This document shows positions 1 through 5,566 of a DNA stretch of 8,626 bases, piece by piece. Source of the stretch: a bacterium. GTDB lineage: Bacteria; UBP14; UBA6098; B30-G16. Position 1 is the first letter of the stretch; every line of letters begins with the position of its first letter. The notes under the pieces were generated by a model. The model had not been told where the DNA came from. It did not search any database and saw nothing but the letters and a program-made list of their open reading frames with translations. The stretch lies in the NCBI GenBank assembly GCA_030620455.1, contig JAUXEQ010000051.1, forward strand, positions 1-8,626, read 5' to 3'. The position numbers were made by a program, and so were the translations under genes.

Positions 1-25
1 AAATTGGATAAAACTGGTCCAATTT
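1..25. repeat. 8-bp perfect inverted repeat at the window edge
   Basis: AAATTGGA (1-8) is the exact reverse complement of TCCAATTT (18-25), with a 9-base loop. It lies about 100 bases upstream of the restriction endonuclease gene. It could be a terminator stem for a gene left of the window, or part of an operator. It has no clear T-tract on either side, and the window edge may cut it short. Confidence 0.4.
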
Positions 26-57
26 AACTCATCTTAAAAAAAATATCAAAAATTAAA

Positions 58-103
58 TTGATACTTTGGGTAACACAGTGTTAGATAAAATCGGCTTTAT
101 GAT
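58..103 (+). promoter_or_regulatory. Putative promoter and palindromic operator of the restriction-modification operon
   Basis: TAACAC-A-GTGTTA (71-83) is a perfect 13-bp palindrome centred 51 bases before the endonuclease ATG. A TTGATA (58-63) and a weak TTAGAT (81-86) sit 17 bases apart around it. An alternative -10, TATGAT, lies at 98-103. A symmetric site inside a promoter is typical of an operator for a small dimeric repressor such as an R-M controller (C) protein. No such gene is visible in the window, so the regulator, if any, is elsewhere or is one of the R-M proteins. The palindrome is seen directly. Its role is inferred. Confidence 0.4.
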
Positions 104-113
104 ATAAAGTTGG

Positions 114-121
114 AAAAGGAG
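114..121 (+). promoter_or_regulatory. Ribosome binding site fixing the endonuclease start
   Basis: AAAAGGAG ends 6 bases before the ATG at 128. The in-frame TTG at 110 lies upstream of this SD sequence and has none of its own, so ATG 128 is preferred. Confidence 0.75.
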
Positions 122-127
122 AATAAC

Positions 128-889
128 ATGGTTGACATTAAGTATAAAATACCGCGAGAAAAAGATGACTATCCAGAAAACTCAAAGTTTGTTGTTAAAC
201 AGATTTCACAGATTATAGAAACAGCTATTAAAACTGGAAATAATAAAATTTTCATTCACACAAACCTTAGAAAAGGATTACCGTTGGAAAACATAAATAA
301 AGTTGCTGGCCCATTCGTGGAAGCATGGGCGTTGGAGCAATTTGAGATTATTGGAGATGACGAAGGTAACCAATATCAGCTTATTAATATAGAACCGGGC
401 AAGAGACTGGATCTCTTTGATATTATTTTGCAATTTAAGCGCAAGAGAATTTCTACCGATTATCTTTCAGCAAATATAGATGTCAAAGCAACCGCCGAAG
501 ATATAAAAACCTCCGGTAAAAGCCCAAATATCACTTCTTTTGCTCGTATCCGCTCTGAATATATTGATGATCCTGATTACATTTTTATTGTGCTGTCTTT
601 GAAATACAAAGTTTACAGTGAAAAAGACCAATCGATTGGAATAACTAAAGGAACAATGGAGATCGTATCTTACTCTGTTTACGATTTAAAGTACATATCA
701 GAAAAGGACCTTAACTATAATCCATCTTTAGGTACAGGACAACTTCAGATCCGTGATATTCATTATGTTGATCTCCACCATCGAACAACTTGGGAATTTC
801 TTCAGATGCTGGACAAGAAATTTATCCGTTCGCAAGGAAAAGAGGCATGGTTGCGTCTTGCAAAGCATCATAAATGGATAAAGGAGTGA
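128..889 (+). CDS. Type II restriction endonuclease, HincII-like PD-(D/E)XK fold
   Basis: Predicted 253-aa endonuclease that would cleave unmodified DNA at the site protected by the adjacent methyltransferase. From memory of HincII (258 aa, cuts GTYRAC), several blocks match in order. AGPFVEAWALEQF (60-72) resembles the HincII N-terminal AGEPFEKL segment. D98 in LDLFDII and D118-V-K120 correspond to HincII D114 and D127-V-K129, the metal-binding catalytic residues. SPNITS (132-137) resembles HincII APNIIS. QLQIRD followed by TTWEF (205-224) resembles its C-terminal strand and helix. The spacing between the first Asp and DVK is about 7 residues longer than in HincII. The gene precedes the methyltransferase with a 5-base gap, the usual arrangement for an R-M pair. 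The cognate site cannot be read from sequence; a relative of HpaI or ScaI is also possible. Nuclease assignment is firm; the HincII affinity is moderate. Confidence 0.8.
   Translation: MVDIKYKIPREKDDYPENSKFVVKQISQIIETAIKTGNNKIFIHTNLRKGLPLENINKVAGPFVEAWALEQFEIIGDDEGNQYQLINIEPGKRLDLFDIILQFKRKRISTDYLSANIDVKATAEDIKTSGKSPNITSFARIRSEYIDDPDYIFIVLSLKYKVYSEKDQSIGITKGTMEIVSYSVYDLKYISEKDLNYNPSLGTGQLQIRDIHYVDLHHRTTWEFLQMLDKKFIRSQGKEAWLRLAKHHKWIKE
881..886 (+). promoter_or_regulatory. Ribosome binding site of the methyltransferase, inside the end of the endonuclease gene
   Basis: AAGGAG overlaps the last codons of the endonuclease gene. It is 2 bases from ATG 889, 8 from ATG 895 and 14 from ATG 901, so ATG 895 has the best spacing. 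Translation of the two genes is probably coupled. Confidence 0.6.
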
Positions 890-894
890 TGAAG

Positions 895-1668
895 ATGAAG
901 ATGGACCGATTCTATTGTGGAGATTCTATTGAAATAATGAAGATCTTTCTTGATAAATCCATTAACCTAATCTGTGCTGACCCCCCATACAACCTTGGCA
1001 AAGACTACGGTAGTACCATTGACAAAAAGGATTGGGCAGAATATGAGAAATTTACTCATCGATGGATCAGTGAAGCTATCAGACTTCTCAAAGACAATGG
1101 TTCAATTTATATTTTTATGGGTGTTAGATTTATATCAAGACTATATGTCATGCTTGAAAATGATTTTGGTCTTCTTTTCAACGGATGGATTACTTGGCAT
1201 TACACACAAGGAATGGGTAGAACAAAGGGGTTTTCACCAAGACATGAGGATATTCTCTACTTTGTTAAGGGAAAAGATTACATCTTTAATCTTGATGATA
1301 TTCGCATTCCCCAAAAGTATTACAGGCAGAGAAATAATATGGAAGGAGCAAATCCCGGTGATGTTTGGCAATTTTCCCATGTTCACTATTGTAGTAAAGA
1401 ACGAGAGAAACACCCTACACAGAAGCCTGAAGGAGTGATAGAACGTATAATACGGGCAAGTTCTAATCCTGGAGATATTGTTCTTGACCCATTTATCGGT
1501 AGTGGTACTACATGCAAAGTAGCAAGAGCTCTTGGACGACATTGGATTGGAATTGATATAAACCCGGATTATATTACTATGTCTGAGAAACGAATGGCTC
1601 GATCTACAACTTTGTTTGATTCAATTGACCCAAGAGCTAATAGAAAACCTTTAGATTTAAAAAAATGA
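895..1668 (+). CDS. Site-specific DNA amino-methyltransferase (beta class, N6-adenine or N4-cytosine)
   Basis: Predicted 257-aa methyltransferase that uses S-adenosylmethionine to protect the host's sites from the upstream endonuclease. Catalytic motif IV, DPPY (29-32), precedes the SAM-binding motif I, DPFIGSGTT (198-206). That order defines the beta class of amino-methyltransferases. Other family landmarks are RHEDILYF (116-123), HPTQKP (173-178) and GIDINPDY (219-226), whose Asp should contact the SAM ribose. DPPY does not settle adenine versus cytosine. About 260-300 aa is normal for the class, so the protein is complete. ATG 895 is chosen from SD spacing; ATG 889, which overlaps the endonuclease stop, and ATG 901 remain possible. 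It forms an operon with the endonuclease gene. Modification class is very sure; recognition site is unknown. Confidence 0.93.
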   Translation: MKMDRFYCGDSIEIMKIFLDKSINLICADPPYNLGKDYGSTIDKKDWAEYEKFTHRWISEAIRLLKDNGSIYIFMGVRFISRLYVMLENDFGLLFNGWITWHYTQGMGRTKGFSPRHEDILYFVKGKDYIFNLDDIRIPQKYYRQRNNMEGANPGDVWQFSHVHYCSKEREKHPTQKPEGVIERIIRASSNPGDIVLDPFIGSGTTCKVARALGRHWIGIDINPDYITMSEKRMARSTTLFDSIDPRANRKPLDLKK

Positions 1669-1683
1669 ATTTATTTCGCCGAC

Positions 1684-1898
1684 TTCATATAACACAGCAT
1701 AAAAGGTTCGTCCTTCGGGCTTACCCTAATTTTTGCTTCGCAAAAACTTCTTTTATCCGCAGAACGTTTGCGGTTCGTTACTCTCACCAAAATCCTTCCA
1801 GAGATGAAGCTTCGCAAATACGCGAGATATTAGACGATAAATTGCTTCTAAATTATCGCGTATTTCGATTTTCTTTTTTTCAGTCTATGTTGTGAGAA
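1684..1898. repeat. Dense nested inverted repeats downstream of the R-M operon (attC-like or other folded element)
   Basis: This stretch starts 16 bases after the methyltransferase stop and contains no convincing gene. Nested stems are visible: ATAAAAG (1699-1705) with CTTTTAT (1750-1756); TTTTTGC (1730-1736) with GCAAAAA (1740-1746); CCGCA (1757-1761) with TGCGG (1769-1773); AAATACGCGA (1816-1825) with TCGCGTATTT (1856-1865). The outer ends, 1684-1697 and 1885-1898, are imperfect inverted repeats (10 of 14). GCTTCGCAAA occurs twice (1735-1744 and 1809-1818). An ATATAAC (1687-1693) followed by multiple TTCG-loop stems directly after a gene recalls integron attC sites. A matching GTTRRRY core at the far end is not clear, so this reading is tentative. 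Confidence 0.4.
1816..1880 (+). terminator. Possible rho-independent terminator after the methyltransferase gene
   Basis: A perfect 10-bp stem, AAATACGCGA (1816-1825) with TCGCGTATTT (1856-1865), is followed by a T-rich run containing TTTT and TTTTTTT (1869-1879). The loop is long (30 bases). A competing inner stem, CGATAA (1835-1840) with TTATCG (1853-1858), could replace it. It lies between the convergent methyltransferase and GH57 genes. The T-tract is only on the plus-strand side. Confidence 0.4.
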
Positions 1899-1909
1899 CT
1901 GCCTTACAT

Positions 1910-4030
1910 TCAAATTTTATTAAATGTCCATTCAATATAAATTGTTTTCCTGCCATGCTTTTCCAGATTGAAATTATATATATGCACCAGCGCTGTTTCC
2001 TGATACACTCTCTCTAAACCACCCTCTGAACTGGAAACAGTTTCAACAGGAAACATCCACAGTTCATCGGAGTCTGCTCTGCATTTGATTTTAAAACCTC
2101 GGATTTTATCTGTCAAATCGTAAGCTTTGAAATTCTTCAATGCAGTTCTTTGTCCCGCCCGATAAATAGCATTTGAGGAATCGTGAAAGTTCAATGTAAC
2201 CTGTGGTGAGTTTGGCGACAGAAGAGAGAAATTTGTCTCAATTGCAAATTTAAATTCCCGCATTTCACTGCGGTTATGGATTCTATATGCCAATATCAAC
2301 TTATTATCAACCAACTCGTAAATTTTAATAATATCGATTGGGAATCTAATTTCTCGCTGCCAGAGCGCTCCGCTTCGGTTGAGTATTACTGTGGAATAAA
2401 GCTCCTTTTTGATATATTGCACCGGTTCATAACTGCCTAAAGTAAAATCCCCAATATCTCTATACTTCATTTGCTCAAATCTCGACGGGTCGATTTCCTG
2501 AGTAAGAAAGTGATCTTGTGCAAAACGCCTTACAGACCAATCGTAATATAATTTGCCCTCAAGTCCATCCTCTTTAAAAACGATATCATCATGAATGGAC
2601 TTATGCTTATCCGCTCTGTGTTCATCATTAGCTGATTCAGTCAATAATCTGTGGTAACCTTCCCTATGCCTTGACAATGTATCCAGAACATTGACATTGC
2701 GTGGTAAAAAAGAAATTTCCTCGATATTACCACCTCTATGTGGAGCAATCCAGATTATCAATTCCGATGAAATAAGACGTATTTCATTTAAACCGTCGAA
2801 ATCAACATCATGTATCACAATGTTTTGCATTTTGCTACTTTTCAATGCTATATTTTCGGCTTTAATGATGTTTTGCCAGACACCTTCTCTAAGATGCGGC
2901 AAATATAGCCCACCGAAAATTCCATGCCAATATGCACAGTTGCACTGTGAACGATAAAGAGCTCGATACGCATCCCGCAAATCTATATCCGACCTTGCTG
3001 CAAGTTCTGCCAAAACTTCAGATACTCGTATCATGCGCTTATGCATCCAATTGGATTCTGGGTATTTGATGAAGAAGTTCCGCCAGAATCCGCCTTTAAT
3101 AAACGATTTGTGTTGCTCAAAATCGCCCTGCTTCTTAAGCTCTTCAACCCATCTGTGAAAGCGATATGAAAGCGTAGCTGGAAGTGTCCATTCGCTCATC
3201 TCGAAATACGATCCAGTTGGCATATAAACTCTTCCGCAAGGTGTCAGTTTTTCAAGTATCTGAGAGAATGTATATATCTCGATCCACTCGGAATTCTTTT
3301 CTAAGGCAGTTAAAAAGCTATCCACCCAGCCTTTTTTCCATACCCATTCATACGTATGTGGCCAAAGACCGAATTTCTCACCGTCATCCGCAAAGACCAC
3401 AAGTCGTTCCCCTGAATTGTCTGCACATTTTTTTAAATATTCGATTGTCTTTTCAACAGGTTGGAACGGCATTGAATAGCGTAACGTTTCCGAGATCGGG
3501 AAAATAGACAGAGGTTTTCCATCGTGCTCAGTAACAAAATAACCGAGTAAATTTTCTCCTGTAATTCCAACAGATTTTAGATGATAATCGTCAACAGCAG
3601 TATATTTTATACCAACCTGAGCAAGCAATTTTGGGAGATGTGGTTCCCATATACGCTCAGTGAGCCAAATTCCTGATGGATTAACGTTGAAATTTGTATT
3701 TAAAAAATCATTCATCATTTTCATCTGACCTATTGCATCCCGTTCCGGAATTACCGTTAATATTGGTTCATAGAATCCACCACCCATAAGTTCGCACTGA
3801 TTGCGAGCTACCATTATCCTTATGGATTCAATAATATCAGGATGTTCCGATTCGAAATATTCCCAGATTGGACCGCTAATGTGTAATGCGAAAGGAATCT
3901 TCGGATGTTTAGCCATAGTCTGAATTAAGGGACGATATGAAACTTTTGTTGCATGCTCGAAAACGTGTTCGAAATTGCCCACAGGCTGATGTAAATGAAA
4001 GCCGATTGCGAAGTTGATTTTCTCGGTCAC
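1910..4030 (-). CDS. GH57 family 4-alpha-glucanotransferase / alpha-amylase
   Basis: Predicted 706-aa cytoplasmic glycoside hydrolase family 57 enzyme that transfers or hydrolyses alpha-1,4-glucan chains in maltodextrin or glycogen metabolism. Family motifs are in order: HQP (14-16), GGGFYEP (83-89), WLTERIWEP (122-130) with E125 as the expected nucleophile (Thermococcus litoralis E123), and ADDGEKFG (214-221) carrying the expected acid/base Asp. The rest corresponds to the DUF1925 and DUF1926 domains of 4-alpha-glucanotransferases; total length fits the 650-720 aa of the group. No signal peptide is seen. The GTG at 4030 is chosen because a near-ideal AAAGGAGGTGA ends just before it. A further upstream ATG at 4066 would put the SD sequence inside the coding region. 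Convergent with the R-M operon and divergent from the VOC gene; no other sugar gene is in the window. Glucanotransferase versus amylase activity cannot be decided by eye. Confidence 0.92.
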   Translation of the reverse strand: MTEKINFAIGFHLHQPVGNFEHVFEHATKVSYRPLIQTMAKHPKIPFALHISGPIWEYFESEHPDIIESIRIMVARNQCELMGGGFYEPILTVIPERDAIGQMKMMNDFLNTNFNVNPSGIWLTERIWEPHLPKLLAQVGIKYTAVDDYHLKSVGITGENLLGYFVTEHDGKPLSIFPISETLRYSMPFQPVEKTIEYLKKCADNSGERLVVFADDGEKFGLWPHTYEWVWKKGWVDSFLTALEKNSEWIEIYTFSQILEKLTPCGRVYMPTGSYFEMSEWTLPATLSYRFHRWVEELKKQGDFEQHKSFIKGGFWRNFFIKYPESNWMHKRMIRVSEVLAELAARSDIDLRDAYRALYRSQCNCAYWHGIFGGLYLPHLREGVWQNIIKAENIALKSSKMQNIVIHDVDFDGLNEIRLISSELIIWIAPHRGGNIEEISFLPRNVNVLDTLSRHREGYHRLLTESANDEHRADKHKSIHDDIVFKEDGLEGKLYYDWSVRRFAQDHFLTQEIDPSRFEQMKYRDIGDFTLGSYEPVQYIKKELYSTVILNRSGALWQREIRFPIDIIKIYELVDNKLILAYRIHNRSEMREFKFAIETNFSLLSPNSPQVTLNFHDSSNAIYRAGQRTALKNFKAYDLTDKIRGFKIKCRADSDELWMFPVETVSSSEGGLERVYQETALVHIYNFNLEKHGRKTIYIEWTFNKI

Positions 4031-4032
4031 AC

Positions 4033-4043
4033 TCACCTCCTTT
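4033..4043 (-). promoter_or_regulatory. Strong ribosome binding site of the GH57 gene, deciding a GTG start
   Basis: On the minus strand AAAGGAGGTGA occupies 4043-4033. GGAGG (4040-4036) ends 5 bases before GTG 4030. It is among the strongest SD sequences in the window and indicates a GTG initiator. Confidence 0.8.
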
Positions 4044-4066
4044 GAAAAAAATATAGGAATTTTCAC

Positions 4067-4112
4067 TTTATAGGCAAGGGATAGAAATCCAAATGGTTAG
4101 ATTGATAATCAA
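4067..4112 (-). promoter_or_regulatory. Possible promoter region of the GH57 gene with a small palindrome
   Basis: Minus-strand TATAAA (4072-4067) lies 36 bases before the GTG start and would give a leader of about 30 bases. No good -35 hexamer is found at 16-18 bases. TTGAT-A-ATCAA (4102-4112) is an 11-bp palindrome just upstream that could bind a regulator. Both are weak predictions. Confidence 0.3.
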
Positions 4113-4216
4113 ACAACTAATAATGCATGACAACAACATGAGATATATGTGGTAAATAGCAATCACTTTAAATGAATCAAATAAATCGATATTTTAACAT
4201 AAATTTACAATATTAC

Positions 4217-4247
4217 TTGACAATATATTTCTCATACAACATTTTTG
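4217..4247 (+). promoter_or_regulatory. Possible promoter of the VOC gene
   Basis: TTGACA (4217-4222) is a perfect -35 hexamer, but nothing close to TATAAT stands 16-18 bases away. Read as a Bacteroidetes-type promoter, TTG (4217-4219) and CATTTTTG (4240-4247; consensus TAnnTTTG, one mismatch) are 20 bases apart, which fits. The predicted start would leave a leader of about 60 bases before ATG 4315. Confidence 0.3.
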
Positions 4248-4314
4248 AATGGCATAAATGTTTGAATAGCATGGATTTTCAATCAAAAGGTTATTAAAAA
4301 AAAGGAATGTAATT

Positions 4315-5058
4315 ATGTTGAATTTTTATTTTGCATCGATCTGTGTGTCTGATATGGCACTTGCAATGGATTTCTATGTAAACCAAATAGGTTTTAAAAT
4401 CCAGTCTGATGGTGGCTTCCCGGGTATTGTGCAATTGGAGAATTCCTCGATAACCTTGATTATGCTTTTAGTCGATAAACCCACCAATATCGATTACCCT
4501 AAGCAGGCACAAACTGTGTTTGCATTTCGAGTCGATGATATTCTGACTACTCATAACGAATTAATGCAGAAAAATGTCGAACTCGTTTACGATAAACCGC
4601 TTGTTCTACCTGAGGGGCTTCTACAGGCGTTCCGCGATCCGTTTGGTAATGTTCATGAGATTATTCAGTGGCCCTTGGAAACAGGTAAATTAGAATATCC
4701 GTTATTAGGAGACATTCAGATTAACGTTGTGGATATCGAGGAATCCATCGATTTCTATTCTGCAAAGTTGGGATTTAATGTTGAAAAGCGATATTCAGAT
4801 GATATGGTGCAGCTTGCGCAAAAGAATTTCTTATTTCTTTTAAATAGAGTAGAGAAAACAACAGATATTGATTATCCTAATGAAGCACAAAGCCTTATCG
4901 GAATGAAAACAGATAACCTTGCGAGAAGTATTTCGTATTTTAAGACCAGCGGTATACATGTTATATACGATAAGCCACAAGAATTTCCTGAAGGCATTTA
5001 CACCGCTATAAAGGACCTCTCTGGAAACGTTTTAGAAATATATGAAATTCAACGTTAA
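4315..5058 (+). CDS. Two-domain VOC superfamily (glyoxalase / bleomycin-resistance / dioxygenase-like) protein
   Basis: Predicted 247-aa cytoplasmic protein made of two vicinal-oxygen-chelate modules in tandem, about residues 1-120 and 128-247. The modules clearly derive from a duplication: TNIDYPKQAQ (57-66) matches TDIDYPNEAQ (183-192), and VYDKPLVLPEG with DPFGNVHEI (91-116) matches IYDKPQEFPEG with DLSGNVLEI (217-242). Each has the family's DFY near its start (19-21, 146-148). The C-terminal metal-ligand Glu is kept (E115, E241). The usual first ligand, His or Gln seven residues before the conserved Asp, is Phe6 and Asp133, so metal binding may be altered or lost. The substrate cannot be named. 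SD AAAGGA lies 9 bases before ATG 4315. The fragment gene at 5081 follows after 22 bases and was probably co-transcribed. Confidence 0.88.
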   Translation: MLNFYFASICVSDMALAMDFYVNQIGFKIQSDGGFPGIVQLENSSITLIMLLVDKPTNIDYPKQAQTVFAFRVDDILTTHNELMQKNVELVYDKPLVLPEGLLQAFRDPFGNVHEIIQWPLETGKLEYPLLGDIQINVVDIEESIDFYSAKLGFNVEKRYSDDMVQLAQKNFLFLLNRVEKTTDIDYPNEAQSLIGMKTDNLARSISYFKTSGIHVIYDKPQEFPEGIYTAIKDLSGNVLEIYEIQR

Positions 5059-5080
5059 GCTTGACTTATAAGGAACTCCA

Positions 5081-5188
5081 ATGAATAAAAATAACGAGTG
5101 GTATGAAACTTTCTTCGAAGGTTTGTGGCTCGATGTCCAACGGAACATAGATCACGAACAGAATATAACACACCAGAACCACGGATAA
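5081..5188 (+). pseudogene. Truncated start of a gene, probably a SAM-dependent methyltransferase
   Basis: ATG 5081 has an AAGGA (5070-5074) at 6-base spacing. The first 27 codons read like a conserved protein start: WYETFFEGLWLDVQRN (7-22) resembles the N-terminus of class I methyltransferases that begin with W-(Y/F)-x-x-F-F-x-G-L-x-L-D. From about codon 28 the reading frame runs into the inverted-repeat element and stops at TAA 5186-5188, giving 35 aa instead of the usual 200-300. No continuation was recognised beyond the element. It looks like the broken second gene of an operon with the VOC gene. The methyltransferase assignment rests on a short stretch and on memory of the family. Confidence 0.5.
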
Positions 5189-5343
5189 CACCGATTAAAA
5201 AGATTTCACGGATAACCACCTAATTCACTACGCCTCGCTCCATGAATTTGTCCCTCTTAACAAGGGGGACAGACCTTGTGCGTAGCAAAAGGTCAGTGGG
5301 TTGAAATCCCAGTTAATCCACTAATCTGCGTAATCCGCGGTTC
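5176..5343. repeat. 168-bp inverted-repeat element with internal hairpins (MITE-like or dispersed intergenic repeat)
   Basis: The ends 5176-5197 and 5322-5343 are inverted copies, 18 of 22 positions matching, built from the words ACGGAT, GATTA and CGGTTC. Inside, TGTCCCTCTT (5249-5258) pairs with AAGGGGGACA (5262-5271), a 10-bp stem with one wobble and an AAC loop. GACCTT (5272-5277) pairs with AAGGTC (5289-5294). Each arm also holds a GATTTCACGG- or GGATTTCAAC-type word, so both arms come from one repeat family in opposite orientation. No protein is encoded. Similar 'cacggattaacacggatt' intergenic repeats are known from several uncultured and Bacteroidetes-like genomes. The element interrupts the gene started at 5081. 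Mobility is inferred. Confidence 0.65.
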
Positions 5344-5442
5344 AGACATATTTATTTCACATTGCGCAAATTGATTTTATACCTTATTTGCAAGTGTAAG
5401 TGGAGAAAAAGAAATAAATGAGATGTGGGATAGGAGGAGAAT

Positions 5443-5490
5443 ATGGAATTTCTATTTCCATTAAAACATTATTTTTTCGAAAGCCATTAA
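5443..5490 (+). other. 15-codon ORF behind a strong Shine-Dalgarno; possible leader peptide or gene relic
   Basis: AGGAGGAG (5432-5439) lies 3 bases before ATG 5443. This opens a frame of only 15 codons, rich in Phe, Leu and His, that stops at 5488-5490, 76 bases before the next gene. Such a strong SD is unlikely to be chance and may mark the start of a deleted gene or a leader peptide. The remaining bases between the repeat element and the promoter at 5528 are AT-rich, and nothing else was recognised in them. Confidence 0.25.
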
Positions 5491-5527
5491 TAAAATTTTG
5501 CTTTGAATTTCAATAACGGAATTTATT

Positions 5528-5557
5528 TTGAAAATCAATAAAGGCAAACCTTATAAA
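5528..5557 (+). promoter_or_regulatory. Promoter giving a nearly leaderless mRNA for the two-gene operon
   Basis: TTGAAA (5528-5533) and TATAAA (5552-5557) each match the sigma-70 consensus at 5 of 6 positions, and the spacer is 18 bases. Transcription would begin about 5563-5566, at or a few bases before ATG 5567. There is no SD sequence in front of that ATG, which agrees with a leaderless or very short leader. Confidence 0.5.
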
Positions 5558-5566
5558 TGTTATTAA

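Noticed and set aside
1..27. Possible end of a plus-strand gene (KLDKTGPI then TAA)
   Set aside because: Eight codons at the window edge overlap the inverted repeat at 1-25 and cannot be told from chance.
974..1438. Overlapping plus-strand frame of 154 codons inside the methyltransferase gene
   Set aside because: It is an out-of-frame shadow of a clearly recognised methyltransferase and shows no motif of its own. The minus-strand frame at 1234-1542 is rejected for the same reason.
1665..1895. A 76-codon plus-strand frame overlapping the methyltransferase stop codon
   Set aside because: It lies wholly in the inverted-repeat region, has no SD of its own and no family-like sequence. Its residues are what the repeated TTCG and TTTT words would give.
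2691..3507. Two plus-strand frames (2691-2957 and 3184-3507) opposite the GH57 gene
   Set aside because: They are antisense to a well-supported enzyme gene, lack SD sequences and show no recognisable protein features.
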